A stretch of 64,000 bases of DNA from RYN-230 sp963760405 (GCA_963760405.1 CAVXCV010000004.1:558001-622000); one strand, 5' to 3'; shown: positions 1 through 9,193, counted from the first letter of the stretch. Made by a program: numbers and translations. Notes: generated by a model not told the origin, from the letters alone.

Positions 1-1
1 C

Positions 2-214
2 AGCCCCACGGTCCGTGCCTACCTGCAGCAGGCGGAGACCTACTACGAGCAGGCCCAGGCCGCGCTCAAGGCCGGGAATTTCGCCGCCTACGGCAGCGAC
101 ACCGCGCTGATGAAGAAGGCGCTCGATGCGGCCCTGAAGGCGGCTCAGGCGTCCTCGGCGGCCTCCGCCAAGGCCACGGCCGCACCGTCCGCCAAGCCGT
201 CCGCCACACCATGA
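2..214 (+). CDS. C-terminal end of a UPF0182-family membrane protein (partial)
   Basis: The window opens inside a reading frame that ends with TGA at 212-214. The 70 visible residues contain YYEQAQAALKAGNFAAYG followed by a helical stretch and an Ala/Ser/Lys/Pro-rich tail. The segment with tyrosines and an AALxxGNFxAYG pattern is what I expect at the C-terminus of the large actinobacterial UPF0182 membrane proteins, whose function is unknown. Only the tail is present, so the assignment rests on this short motif. The following 179 bases, up to the glycosyltransferase start, hold no gene that I can see. Confidence 0.6.
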   Translation, partial: SPTVRAYLQQAETYYEQAQAALKAGNFAAYGSDTALMKKALDAALKAAQASSAASAKATAAPSAKPSATP

Positions 215-393
215 CCCACCAGCCAGTGCACCCAGCCGGAACATGGGCGCTGATGCTCACCGGCAGGCCGGCGGAGGGCGTACGCTCGGTCCTGACGGGA
301 CTTGCGCGGGATTGTTGAGTCTGCCAGGGATCCGGCTCGCCCGGCTCCTGGCCATCCAGGCCCGTACTTCCGGGGGAAGGAGACAGACTGCTC

Positions 394-1530
394 GTGGCAC
401 CTCGGGTGCTGGTTGACGCGACCACCGTGCCGGCGGACCGCGGCGCGCTCGGCCGCTACGTTGACGGCCTGATCGCTGCTCTTGGCGCGGCCGGGGCGGA
501 TCTGGCCGTGGCCTGCCAGCGGGCTGATGAGGAACGGTACGGCCGGCTCGTGCCCGCCGCGCAGATTGTCGCGGGCCCGACCGCGATTGCCCACCGGCCG
601 GCCCGGCTGGCCTGGGAGCAGACCGGCCTGCCACTGGTGGCTCAGCAGGTCAGCGCGGATGTGCTGCACGCGCCGCACTACACGATGCCGCTCCGTCCCG
701 GGGTGCCCATCGTGGTGACCATTCACGACCTCACCTACTTCACCGAACCCGACGCGCACAACGCGGTGACCGCGACGTTCTTCAAGTCCGCGATCCGCAC
801 CGCCGCCCGGCGCGCCACCCGGCTGCTGGTGCCGTCCAAGGCGACCAGGGACGAGCTGGTCCGGGTGCTGGGGGCCGATCCGACCCGGATCGACGTGGCC
901 TACCACGGCGTGGATCACACCCTGTTCCACCGGCCCAGCCCGGAGCGGGTACGCCAGGTGTCGGACCGGCTGGGCCTGCACGGCCAGGCCTACGTGGCGT
1001 ACCTGGGCGGCCTGGAGCCGCGGAAGAACGTGCCCGCGCTGATCACCGGCTGGGCGGCCGCGGTCTCGGACATGCAGGACCCGCCCGCGCTCGTGCTCGG
1101 CGGAGGCAGCGGCTGGAGCGAGGAAGTGGACGAGGCGGTGGCCGCGGTCCCGGCCCACCTGCGCCTGGTCCGCCCCGGCTACCTGCGCTTCAGCGACCTG
1201 CCCGGCTTCCTCGGCGGCGCCCTGGTGGTCGCTTTCCCCAGCCGCGGTGAGGGATTCGGGCTGCCGGTGCTGGAGGCGATGGCCTGCGGCGCCCCGGTGC
1301 TCACCACGCACCGGACGTCCCTGCCCGAGGTGGGCGGGGACGCGGTGGCCTACACCGAGCCGGACGCCGAGGCCATCGAGACGGCGCTGCGCGGCCTGAT
1401 CGGCGACCCACAGCGCCGGGAATCCCTGGGCGCGGCGGGCCACGCCCGGTCCCTCGAGTTCACCTGGACCGCCTCGGCCGAGGCGCACATGGCGTCGTAT
1501 CAGCGTGCGGCGGCGCAGCGCGGAGAGTAA
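394..1530 (+). CDS. GT4-family glycosyltransferase (mannosyltransferase-like)
   Basis: This 378-residue protein has the GT-B fold signatures of family GT4. The N-terminal half contains DATTVPADRGALGRYV, typical of the acceptor-domain loop. The C-terminal half starts with GGLEPRKN near residue 205 and holds the nucleotide-sugar site EGFGLPVLEAMACG near residues 285-298, an EX7E motif. Retaining transferases of this type usually move mannose from GDP-mannose or a related donor. The start is GTG at 394, preceded by GGGGAAGG about 13 bases upstream. The gene is followed 29 bases later by a sugar-nucleotide pyrophosphorylase, which suggests a shared role in cell-surface glycan synthesis. The exact acceptor cannot be read from the sequence. 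Confidence 0.85.
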   Translation: MAPRVLVDATTVPADRGALGRYVDGLIAALGAAGADLAVACQRADEERYGRLVPAAQIVAGPTAIAHRPARLAWEQTGLPLVAQQVSADVLHAPHYTMPLRPGVPIVVTIHDLTYFTEPDAHNAVTATFFKSAIRTAARRATRLLVPSKATRDELVRVLGADPTRIDVAYHGVDHTLFHRPSPERVRQVSDRLGLHGQAYVAYLGGLEPRKNVPALITGWAAAVSDMQDPPALVLGGGSGWSEEVDEAVAAVPAHLRLVRPGYLRFSDLPGFLGGALVVAFPSRGEGFGLPVLEAMACGAPVLTTHRTSLPEVGGDAVAYTEPDAEAIETALRGLIGDPQRRESLGAAGHARSLEFTWTASAEAHMASYQRAAAQRGE

Positions 1531-1559
1531 CCTCCCTCCTCATGCCAGGTAAGGAACCG

Positions 1560-2651
1560 ATGCCCGCGGGCCGTGAACCACTAGAAGCCATCCTGCTCGT
1601 GGGCGGCCAGGGCACCCGGCTGCGGCCGCTGACCATCGGCACGCCCAAGCCTCTGCTGCCCACCGCGGGCGTCCCGTTCCTCGCCCACCAGTTCGCCAAG
1701 GCGGCGGCCGCGGGCGTCACCCACGTAGTGCTGGCCACGGCCTACCGGGCCAGCATGTTCGCTGACTGTTTCGGCGACGGGGCCGCGTTCGGCCTGGAGA
1801 TCACGTACGTGCACGAGGAGGTGCCGCTCGGCACCGGCGGCGCGATCCGTAACGCCGCGGCCGGGCTGCGCAGTGGCCCGGACAGCCCCGTCATCGTGCT
1901 GAACGGGGACGTCCTGTCCGGGCACGACATCGCCGCCCAGATCGACCTGCACCGCAAGAGCGACGCGGCGGTGACCCTGCACCTAGTCGAGGTGCCCGAT
2001 CCCGCCCGCTTCGGCTGCGTGCCCACTGACCCCTCCGGCCGGGTCACCGCGTTCCTGGAGAAGACGCCGGACCCGGTGACCAACCGGATCAACGCTGGCT
2101 GCTACGTGTTCCGCCGCCGGGTCATCGATGAGATCCCGCCTGGCCAGGTCATCTCGGTCGAACGGGCGACGTTCCCCGGCCTGATCAGCGCGGGTGCGAT
2201 CGTGATGGGCTACCCGGATTCCGCCTACTGGCTGGATGTGGGCACACCGGAGGCATTCGTGCAGGGCTCGTGCGACCTGGTGCGCGGGAACCTGGTTTCG
2301 TCCGCGGTGCCGGGTGTCCCTGGTGAGCGGCTGGTCATGGATGGTTCGCAGGTGGACCCGCAGGCCGAGGTGAGCGGCGGTACGGCGGTCGGCGCGGGCT
2401 CGGTGATCGCCGCGGCCGCGGAGGTCGCGGGCAGCGTCCTGTTCGACGGGGTCAGCGTCGGCACGGGTGCCCGGGTCAGCGGCAGTGTGCTCGGTCACGG
2501 CGCCCAGGTCGGCGCTGGAGCGGTGCTGGACGGAGTGGTGATCGGGGACAGGGCCCGGATCGGCCCCGGCAACGAGTTGCGCTCCGGGCTCCGGGTCTGG
2601 CCCGGGGTGGAACTCGGCGACGTCTGCATCCGGTTCTCCTCCGACCAGTGA
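1560..2651 (+). CDS. Sugar-nucleotide pyrophosphorylase (mannose-1-phosphate guanylyltransferase type)
   Basis: The N-terminal nucleotidyltransferase domain begins with AILLVGGQGTRLRPLT, the signature loop that binds the nucleoside triphosphate. It continues with NGDVLSG, the metal-binding aspartate region, and EKTPDPVTNRINAGCYVF. The last 100 or so residues form hexapeptide repeats of a left-handed beta helix (VGAGSVI, VGTGARV, VGAGAVL, IGDRARIG), as in GDP-mannose pyrophosphorylases. I place the start at ATG 1560 (363 residues) because TAAGGA lies just upstream, whereas the earlier in-frame ATG at 1542 has only pyrimidines before it. With the phosphomannomutase at 19.4 kb and the SIS isomerase at 21 kb it would supply GDP-mannose. 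A glucose-1-phosphate substrate cannot be excluded. Confidence 0.85.
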   Translation: MPAGREPLEAILLVGGQGTRLRPLTIGTPKPLLPTAGVPFLAHQFAKAAAAGVTHVVLATAYRASMFADCFGDGAAFGLEITYVHEEVPLGTGGAIRNAAAGLRSGPDSPVIVLNGDVLSGHDIAAQIDLHRKSDAAVTLHLVEVPDPARFGCVPTDPSGRVTAFLEKTPDPVTNRINAGCYVFRRRVIDEIPPGQVISVERATFPGLISAGAIVMGYPDSAYWLDVGTPEAFVQGSCDLVRGNLVSSAVPGVPGERLVMDGSQVDPQAEVSGGTAVGAGSVIAAAAEVAGSVLFDGVSVGTGARVSGSVLGHGAQVGAGAVLDGVVIGDRARIGPGNELRSGLRVWPGVELGDVCIRFSSDQ

Positions 2652-2766
2652 GCCCAGCCCGCCGGCGTGTACGCCAGCGCAAGTGACCGCGGGCGGGTGA
2701 ACATAGGCAAGTGAGCCCGGGCGAGCAGGCACCGGCGAGCGAGCGCAGGCGGGGTGAGCACGGGCG

Positions 2767-3914
2767 GTGAGCACTGGCACAGGCTGGGCGAACACCGGCC
2801 AGGCGACCACGGACTGGGCGACCACAGGTCGGGGGACCACAGGTCGGGGGACCACAGACCGGGGGAGCACGGGCCGGGGGAGCGCCGGCCGGACCGGCCG
2901 CAGGCGTGCCCGTTCCGCGCCGCCCGCGCCTGTGCCCTGGACCGAGCCGGATGCGGTCGGCGAGTGGCAGCCGCCCTTCCCCTTAGACCTCATGCGCACG
3001 CTGGCCGTGCACCGGCGCGGCCCGGGTGACCCTGCCTTCCGCATAACTCCGGACGGCAGCATGTGGCGCACCGCGCTGACCCCAGACGGCCCCGGCACTC
3101 TCCGGGTCACCCTGGCCCGGCCGGAAGCCGTCCAGGCCATTGCTATCCAGGTCACGGCCGTCGAGGTCACGGCCGTCCAGGTCACTGCTGTCCACGCCGC
3201 AGCCTGGGGGCCCGGCGCGTCCTGGCTGCTCAGCAACCTCCCGGCGGCACTCGGCGTGCACGACGACCCGACCGGCTTCGACCCGGTGCATCCGGTGCTC
3301 CGCCAGCTGTACCGGCGCCATCAGGGTCTCCGTATCGGCCGGTCCGGGCTGGTCATGGAAGCCATGGTCGCTGCGGTGCTGGAGCAGAAAGTGGCCACCG
3401 TGGAGGCGCACCGTGCCTGGCGGCGGCTGCTGCTCAAATTCGGCCATCCCGCCCCGGGGCCGGTGCCGCCGGGCATGCGGGTCTTCCCTCCGCCCAGTGT
3501 CTGGCGCCGTATCCCGTCCTGGGAGTGGCACCGCGCGGGCGTGGAAGCGGTGCGTGCCCGTACCATCATCGGCGCCACCCAGGTGGCCAGCCGGCTGGAG
3601 GAGATCGTCTCGATGACGCCAGCCGCAGCGGACCAGTGCCTGCAATCCCTGTCCGGTATCGGCCCGTGGACCTCCGCCGAGGTCCGTCAGCGTGCCTGCG
3701 GTGACCCGGATGCGGTGACCATCGGCGACCTGCATCTCCCCGGGGTGGTGGGCTGGGCGCTGGTCGGCCAGGTGGTGGACGACGCTGGCATGCTCGAGCT
3801 GCTCGCGCCATACGCAGGGCACCGGCACCGGGCGGCCAGTCTGCTGGTCGCGGGCCGGTCGGGCCGCCTCGCCGCGGCCCCCGCCTGCCCATCCGCGACT
3901 ACCGAGCCTTCTGA
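2767..3914 (+). CDS. DNA-3-methyladenine glycosylase family protein, apparent 3' frameshift
   Basis: The protein has a helix-hairpin-helix glycosylase fold of the AlkA type. SLSGIGPWTSAEV is the hairpin, followed by DAVTIGDLHLP, which carries the expected catalytic aspartate. It would remove alkylated bases in repair. Read literally, the frame runs on to 4269 and overlaps the opposite HNH gene by 332 bases with Gly/Arg-rich filler. Shifting frame near 3855-3865 gives PPRRGPRLPIRDYRAF and a stop at 3912-3914, which is the ending I expect for this family and leaves a 23-base gap before the HNH gene. A frameshift or sequence error is therefore likely. The first 55 residues come from a 15-bp repeat array, so GTG 2932 (PWTEPDAVGEW onward) is an alternative start. 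Confidence 0.75.
2803..2892 (+). repeat. 15-bp tandem array (about 6 units) at the 5' end of the DNA glycosylase ORF
   Basis: Six consecutive 15-base units resembling GGGACCACAGGTCGG run from 2803 to 2892. The first and last are more diverged. In the ORF frame they code for TTGRG-type pentapeptides. A second array of three units like CAGGTCACGGCCGTC lies at 3148-3192, coding for QVTAV-type pentapeptides inside the glycosylase N-terminal domain. Confidence 0.85.
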
Positions 3915-3937
3915 TCCTGGTCGGCCTGAGGTCGCGC

Positions 3938-5983
3938 TCAGGTGGGGTAGCGGTCGGGGGTGGTGCGGTAGCTGCGGCCGTGGGGCAGGGTCCAGATCAT
4001 TACTGCGGGTTGGGGTTGTTGTAGTTGCCAGCCGTGGGCTTGTTTGGCCCGGTGGTGGCGGCGGCATAGGGGGGCGAGGTTGCAGGTGCAGGTGGGTCCG
4101 CCCTGGTGGTAGGGGGTGGTGTGGTCGAGGTCGCAGTGGTGGGCGGGGCGGCGGCAGCCGGGGAAGGAGCAGGCTGGCTGCTGGATCTCGACCAGGTGGC
4201 GCAGGGTGGGGGAGGGCCGGTACCGGGGTGTTTGGTGGGGGTGTGCGCAGCTGGTACTCAGGCTGGTGAGTTTTATGGTGAGTTCCCAGCCGCTGGTCCC
4301 GGGAGCGGCGGGGGGGCGGCGGGCGCAGCCGTGGGCTATGGCCTGGCCGGCCGGGTCGGTCAGGGTGAGGCACCAGCGGCTGGGCCGCTGGCTGGCGGCC
4401 AGTGCGGTGGCGAGGGTGCGGCAGGTGCTGGCGTCGGCGGGGCCGTATCCGGCGATCTCGCCGGGCGCGGCGCCGCCGAGCCAGCTGGCAAGTGGCATGG
4501 TCAGGTTCACGCTCCCGCCCAGCCCGCCCAGCCCGCGCAGCCCGCCGGGGACACCGCCCGCCAGCCCATCGCCGCCGGGCCCGCCCCCAGCCAGCCCGGG
4601 GCCAGCGAGACCGGGGCCAGCCGGGCTGGGGTTAGCCGGGCCGGGGCCAGCCAGCCCGGGGCCAGCGAGACCGGGGCCAGCCAGCCCGGGGTCGGCCTGG
4701 CTGTGGCTGGCGGGCTCGGCGGTGGTGGCTGGGGCCGGCCGCAGCGTCTGGACCGGCTGGCCGAGCAGCAGCGCCACATAGACCCGGGCCCGGATCTGAT
4801 CCATCGTCCCCGCTGTCCCGTCCGCCTTCAGCCCGCAGGCCAGGGCGTTGATCCGGTTGTCGGCGGCCAGCACCTCGGCCGGGGGCAGGTCCCGCCCGGC
4901 TAGCGCGGCGGTCCCGGATCGTTCCGGCCACGCCTCCACCCGCGCGTTCCGCTGTGCTCGTTCCCGCCGCCGGGCGGCCGCGTCTGGGTCGGCGGCTAGC
5001 ACCGCCCGCCGGGCCGCCGCCCGCAACTGTCCTGTTGTCTGCCCCGGCGCACCCCAGATGACCTGGTCTTCCACGTCGGCGGCCGCCGCGTCGCCAAGGC
5101 CGCTGAGCTCATCAGCGATCACAGCGGCCCTGGCCTGGTCGATGTCCCCGCGAGCTAGCGCGGCTCTCGTCCTGGGCAGCCGCGCCAGGGCGCAGGCAAG
5201 CTCCAGCACTCGGTCCGCGGACCGGGCGGTCAGCGTCAGCGCGGCCGCCACCTCATCGCCCAGATGCTCCAGCAGATCCCGGCCCGCGCCGGCCGCGACT
5301 GCAGCCCGGCGCCGCTCGGCCAGTTCGCTGACCGCGGCCAGCTCACCAGCGGTGGCCCAGGATGCCAGCCGCCGCCACGCCCGTACCAGGCCAACCAGCT
5401 CATCGTCGGACAGTCCAGGCCTTCCCCGGGCGCCGTTCTCCGGGTCTTCATCGGGCCCAGCTTTATCGGGCTCAGTGTCATTGGGCCCGGTGTCATTGGG
5501 CCCGGTGTCATTGGGCCCGGTGTCGTTGGGCCCGGTGTCATTGGGCTCAGTGTCATTGGGCCCAGCGTCGTTGCGGCCAACATCGGCGGCGGCATCATTG
5601 GGCTGGCCGGACCAGCCTGGGTCGGCCTCTTCAGCCAGCCGAGCCAGCAGCGACCCAGCCACCATCACATCCGCCGCCCCGCCCGACGCGAATCCCGGCC
5701 CGCCGCCTGTGCCATCGCGGGGCAGGAACCCGGCGGCCAGTACCTGCGGCAGCGACGGCCGCACCGCAGCGGCCAGATGCGCCTGGAGAAGCGGTTCCGC
5801 CAGCCCGGCCAGCCACGCCTCGCCCCCATCTGGCGGATCAGCATCCGGATCCGGGGCCAGCCCGCACAACTCCTCCAGCCCCGGCTCCAGCGCATCCAGC
5901 TCAGTCAGGTCACAACCCAGCGGGTCATGCGGATCACCAGAGGACGACGGGTCAGCTAAGGATTCTGGGGAATCGATCGACAT
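3938..5983 (-). CDS. DUF222 and HNH endonuclease domain protein (13E12 repeat family type)
   Basis: The protein belongs to the DUF222-HNH family, which includes the proteins of the mycobacterial REP13E12 repeats. The middle region has the DUF222 pattern (LVRAWRRLASWATAGELAAV, ADRVLELACALARLPRTRAAL). The C-terminus has an HNH nuclease site: CSFPGCRRPAHHCDLDHTTP, then NLAPLCRRHHRAKQ. The start is ATG 5983, since GAAGGAG lies at 5988-5995; the next ATG at 5986 is too close to that site and GTG 6004 lies beyond it. Two low-complexity blocks, NDTGP-type and GLAGP-type pentapeptides, interrupt the protein and are coded by 15-bp arrays. Whether it cuts DNA in vivo is unknown for most of this family. 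Confidence 0.85.
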   Translation of the reverse strand: MSIDSPESLADPSSSGDPHDPLGCDLTELDALEPGLEELCGLAPDPDADPPDGGEAWLAGLAEPLLQAHLAAAVRPSLPQVLAAGFLPRDGTGGGPGFASGGAADVMVAGSLLARLAEEADPGWSGQPNDAAADVGRNDAGPNDTEPNDTGPNDTGPNDTGPNDTGPNDTEPDKAGPDEDPENGARGRPGLSDDELVGLVRAWRRLASWATAGELAAVSELAERRRAAVAAGAGRDLLEHLGDEVAAALTLTARSADRVLELACALARLPRTRAALARGDIDQARAAVIADELSGLGDAAAADVEDQVIWGAPGQTTGQLRAAARRAVLAADPDAAARRRERAQRNARVEAWPERSGTAALAGRDLPPAEVLAADNRINALACGLKADGTAGTMDQIRARVYVALLLGQPVQTLRPAPATTAEPASHSQADPGLAGPGLAGPGLAGPGPANPSPAGPGLAGPGLAGGGPGGDGLAGGVPGGLRGLGGLGGSVNLTMPLASWLGGAAPGEIAGYGPADASTCRTLATALAASQRPSRWCLTLTDPAGQAIAHGCARRPPAAPGTSGWELTIKLTSLSTSCAHPHQTPRYRPSPTLRHLVEIQQPACSFPGCRRPAHHCDLDHTTPYHQGGPTCTCNLAPLCRRHHRAKQAHGWQLQQPQPAVMIWTLPHGRSYRTTPDRYPT
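4583..4702. repeat. 15-bp tandem array coding for GLAGP-type pentapeptides
   Basis: About eight 15-base units of the form GGGGCCAGCGAGACC or GGGGCCAGCCAGCCC follow one another within the DUF222-HNH gene. On the coding (minus) strand they give repeated GLAGP pentapeptides between the DUF222 and HNH parts. All units keep the 15-base length, so the frame is preserved. Confidence 0.85.
5468..5572. repeat. 15-bp tandem array coding for NDTGP-type pentapeptides
   Basis: Seven 15-base units, mainly GGGCCCGGTGTCATT with single-base variants, lie in the N-terminal third of the DUF222-HNH gene. The minus-strand translation is a run of NDTGP, NDTEP and NDAGP pentapeptides. Point variants but no length variants are present. 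Confidence 0.9.
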
Positions 5984-6457
5984 CATGCTCCTTCGTGGGC
6001 GCACGAATCCGACACCACCTATCGTATCGAACTGTCACCTGAGATCAAAGCAATAATTCAGAAATAAATTCGATAGCTATGAGCTGCCTCTTGGGTCGGT
6101 GGAGACCGCGCTCGGCGCCCTGCGCGGCTCATCGACGCCGGCGCAAACACCCGGCGGGGCACGGGGATGGCAAGCACTCGATGGCCAAGAAGGGGCTACG
6201 CGACCGCCTGGCGCCAAGGGGCGTGGCGCCGGGGGAGAGCCGCCGGGAGGCTGGGGGAGAGCCGCCGGGAGGCTGGGGGAGAGCCGCGGGGAAGCGACGG
6301 GAAGAGCCGCAGGGAGGGGGCGACGGTCAGGGGCAGTGGCGTGGGAGGCAGCGGCGACTCAAACCTTGCCCCGCCCACGGCGGGTACCGTCCGCCCGCGC
6401 GCACCTCGCCACTGGCCGGTCCCGGCCACAGAGTAGGCGCAGCCTAGAGTTTGGAGC
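5984..6457. other. Divergent intergenic region with an AT-rich patch and a 22-bp repeat
   Basis: The region separates the DUF222-HNH and fbiC starts. Bases 6010-6080 are clearly AT-richer than the surroundings and contain the inverted pair TATCGAA (6025-6031) and TTCGATA (6069-6075), a plausible regulatory or promoter area for the HNH gene. From 6231 to 6296 there are three 22-bp units beginning GGGGGAGAGCCGC. I see no gene here. Confidence 0.5.
6231..6296. repeat. 22-bp non-coding tandem repeat, three units
   Basis: The units at 6231-6252 and 6253-6274 are identical, and the one at 6275-6296 is a diverged copy. The period of 22 is not a multiple of three, consistent with the region being untranslated. 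It lies about 160 bases upstream of the fbiC start. Confidence 0.8.
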
Positions 6458-9193
6458 ATGACCGCTGAGACCCCCCGCCCTGGCCAGCCCGTGCCTGCGC
6501 CGACCGTGCCTGCGCCGACCGTGCCTGGGCCGACCGTGCCTGGGCCGACCGTGCCTGGGCCGACCGTGCCTGGGCCGACCGTGCCTGGGCCGACCGTGCC
6601 TGGGCCGACCGTGCCTGGGCCGACCGTGCCTGGGCCGTCGGCCAGCGCCATCCGCCGGTCGCTCGCCCGGGCCCGGGACGGTAAGCCGCTCGATCTCGCC
6701 GAGGCCACGATCCTGCTGCACGCCCGGGGCGAGGACCTGGCCACGTTGCTCGGATACGCGAGCCGGGCCAGGGACGCGGGACTCGCCGCAGCTGGCCGGC
6801 CCGGGATCATCACCTACTCCCGGAAGGTCTTCATCCCGCTGACCCGGCTGTGCCGGGACCGCTGTGGTTACTGCACGTTCGCCACCGTGCCCGGGCGGCT
6901 GGACAGCCCGTACCTGTCCCCCGACGAGGTGCTGGCCATCGCCCGGGACGGCGCCGCGCTCGGCTGCAAGGAGGCGTTGTTCACGCTGGGCGACCGGCCA
7001 GAGGACCGGTGGCGCCAGGCGCGGGAATGGCTGGACGCGCACGGCTACGACGACACGCTGTCCTATGTCCGCGCGATGGCGATCCGGGTGCTGGAGGAGA
7101 CCGGCCTGCTGCCGCACCTGAACCCGGGCGTGCTGGGCTGGCAGGACTTCCAGCGGCTCAAGCCGGTCGCGCCTTCGATGGGCATGATGCTGGAGACCAC
7201 CGCGGCCCGGTTGTACACCGAGCAGGGCGGCCCGCATTTCGGCAGCCCGGACAAGGATCCCGCGGTCCGGTTGCGGGTGCTGGAGGACGCGGGGCGCAGT
7301 AGCGTCCCGTTCACCACCGGCATCCTGATCGGCATCGGCGAGACCCTGGCCGAGCGGGCCGACTCGATCTTCGCGATCCGCCGGGTGGCCCGTGAGTACG
7401 GCGGCATTCAGGAAGTGATCGTGCAGAACTTCCGGGCCAAGCCGGACACGAAGATGCGCGGCGTGCCCGACGCCGAACTCGACGAGCTGGCGGCCACGAT
7501 CGCGGTGGCCCGGCTGGTGCTCGGGCCTTCCCTGCGGATCCAGGCCCCGCCGAACCTCATCGGGGATCAGTACCGGCTGATCCTAGACGCGGGCATCGAC
7601 GACTGGGGCGGCGTCTCACCGCTGACCCCGGACCACGTCAACCCCGAGCGGCCGTGGCCGCAGATCGATGACCTGGCCCGGCGGACCGAGGCGGCCGGGA
7701 TGACGCTGGCCGAGCGGCTCACCATCTACCCGGGTTACCTGCGGGAGCCCTGGCTGGACCCGAGGGTGGCCCGGCACGTAGCCGCGCTCGCCGACCCGGC
7801 CACCGGGCTGGCCCGGGCCGGCGCGACCCCGACCGGCCTACCCTGGCAGGAGCCGGACGGTGGCTGGGGCGAAGCAGCCGGGCGCACCGACCTGCACGTG
7901 ACGATCGACACCACCGGCCGGACCGCCGACCGGCGGGAAGACTTTTCCGAGGTGTACGGGGACTGGGCGGAGGTGGCCACCCGGATCACCCAGGGCGGCC
8001 CGCAACGGCTGCGCGCCGAGGTGGCCGCCGCACTGCGCAGTGCGGAGCGGGACCCGGCCGGGATCACTGACAGCGAAGCGCTGGCGTTGCTGGACGCGGA
8101 CGGTCCGGAACTCGAAGCGCTCGCCGCGCTGGCCGACGGGCTGCGCCGGGACACGGTCGGCGACGACGTCACGTTCGTCGTGACCCGCAACATCAACTTC
8201 ACCAACGTCTGCTACACCGGCTGCCGGTTCTGCGCGTTCGCCCAGCGCCGGACCGACGCGGACGCCTACACGCTGTCGCTGGAGCAGATCGGGGACCGGG
8301 CCCAGGAGGCCTGGGATGCCGGGGCGACCGAGGTCTGCATGCAGGGCGGGATCCATCCGGACCTGCCCGGGACCGCGTACTTCGACATCGCCGCCGAGGT
8401 CAGGCGGCGCTGCCCGGATATGCATGTGCACGCGTTCTCGCCGATGGAGGTGGTCAACGGCGCGTCCCGGACCGGGCTGAGCATCCGGGACTGGCTGGTG
8501 CGTGCCCAGGAGGCCGGGGTCGGATCGCTGCCCGGCACCGCGGCGGAGATTCTCGACGACGAGGTGCGCTGGGTGCTCACCAAGGGCAAGCTCCCCACGT
8601 CGGCATGGATCGAGGTGATCACTACCGCGCACGAGCTGGGCCTGCGGACCAGTTCAACGATGATGTACGGGCATGTGGACACCCCGGCGCACTGGGTCGG
8701 CCATCTCCGGGTGATCCGCGGCATCCAGGAGCGCACCGGTGGTTTCACCGAGTTCGTGCTACTGCCGTTCGTGCACGCGAGTGCGCCGATCTACCTGGCT
8801 GGCCTGGCCCGGCCCGGCCCCACCCGCCGGGAGAACCGGGCTGTGCACGCGGTGTCCCGGCTGCTGCTGCACGGTGCGATCGACTGCATCCAGTGCTCCT
8901 GGGTGAAGCTGGGCGAGGACCTCTGCCGGGATGTGCTCCAGGGCGGCGTGAACGATCTGGGCGGCACGCTGATGGAAGAGACGATCAGCCGGATGGCCGG
9001 CTCGCAGAACGGCTCCTTCAAGACGATCAGCCAGTTCGCGGAGCTGGTCGCCCCGCTGGGGCGGCCGTTGCGGCAGCGTACGACGACCTACGGACAACCC
9101 TCTCCGCAACGCCTGGCGGCCGCGGCTGCCAGCGACGGGGTGACCGCGGCCGTCCGGGGCGGCCGAACCCACCTGCCCGTCATCGCCAGCTAG
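6458..9193 (+). CDS. fbiC: FO synthase, fused CofG-CofH radical SAM enzyme
   Basis: This 911-residue protein makes 7,8-didemethyl-8-hydroxy-5-deazariboflavin (FO), the chromophore precursor of coenzyme F420, from a tyrosine adduct and a pyrimidine. Two radical SAM modules are present. The N-terminal, CofG-like half has CRDRCGYCTF near residue 132, and the C-terminal, CofH-like half has CYTGCRFCAF near residue 585; each supplies the three cysteines of a 4Fe-4S cluster. Residues 13-57 are a PGPTV pentapeptide array not expected in the family and likely disordered. The start is ATG 6458 with TTGGAG directly upstream. It faces fbiB-fbiA, so F420 genes are clustered but in two transcription units. 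Confidence 0.95.
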   Translation: MTAETPRPGQPVPAPTVPAPTVPGPTVPGPTVPGPTVPGPTVPGPTVPGPTVPGPTVPGPSASAIRRSLARARDGKPLDLAEATILLHARGEDLATLLGYASRARDAGLAAAGRPGIITYSRKVFIPLTRLCRDRCGYCTFATVPGRLDSPYLSPDEVLAIARDGAALGCKEALFTLGDRPEDRWRQAREWLDAHGYDDTLSYVRAMAIRVLEETGLLPHLNPGVLGWQDFQRLKPVAPSMGMMLETTAARLYTEQGGPHFGSPDKDPAVRLRVLEDAGRSSVPFTTGILIGIGETLAERADSIFAIRRVAREYGGIQEVIVQNFRAKPDTKMRGVPDAELDELAATIAVARLVLGPSLRIQAPPNLIGDQYRLILDAGIDDWGGVSPLTPDHVNPERPWPQIDDLARRTEAAGMTLAERLTIYPGYLREPWLDPRVARHVAALADPATGLARAGATPTGLPWQEPDGGWGEAAGRTDLHVTIDTTGRTADRREDFSEVYGDWAEVATRITQGGPQRLRAEVAAALRSAERDPAGITDSEALALLDADGPELEALAALADGLRRDTVGDDVTFVVTRNINFTNVCYTGCRFCAFAQRRTDADAYTLSLEQIGDRAQEAWDAGATEVCMQGGIHPDLPGTAYFDIAAEVRRRCPDMHVHAFSPMEVVNGASRTGLSIRDWLVRAQEAGVGSLPGTAAEILDDEVRWVLTKGKLPTSAWIEVITTAHELGLRTSSTMMYGHVDTPAHWVGHLRVIRGIQERTGGFTEFVLLPFVHASAPIYLAGLARPGPTRRENRAVHAVSRLLLHGAIDCIQCSWVKLGEDLCRDVLQGGVNDLGGTLMEETISRMAGSQNGSFKTISQFAELVAPLGRPLRQRTTTYGQPSPQRLAAAAASDGVTAAVRGGRTHLPVIAS
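6494..6628 (+). repeat. 15-bp tandem array (nine units) in the fbiC 5' end
   Basis: Two units CCTGCGCCGACCGTG are followed by seven identical units CCTGGGCCGACCGTG. They code for PAPTV twice and PGPTV seven times, between residue 13 and residue 57 of FbiC. The seven identical copies imply recent expansion. Confidence 0.95.

Noticed and set aside
215..393. tRNA gene after the UPF0182 gene
   Set aside because: No cloverleaf or T-loop sequence could be found on either strand.
3915..4269. C-terminal 118 codons of the long DNA-glycosylase frame
   Set aside because: They are Gly/Arg-rich and antisense to the well-supported HNH domain; the family ending is found in another frame just before.
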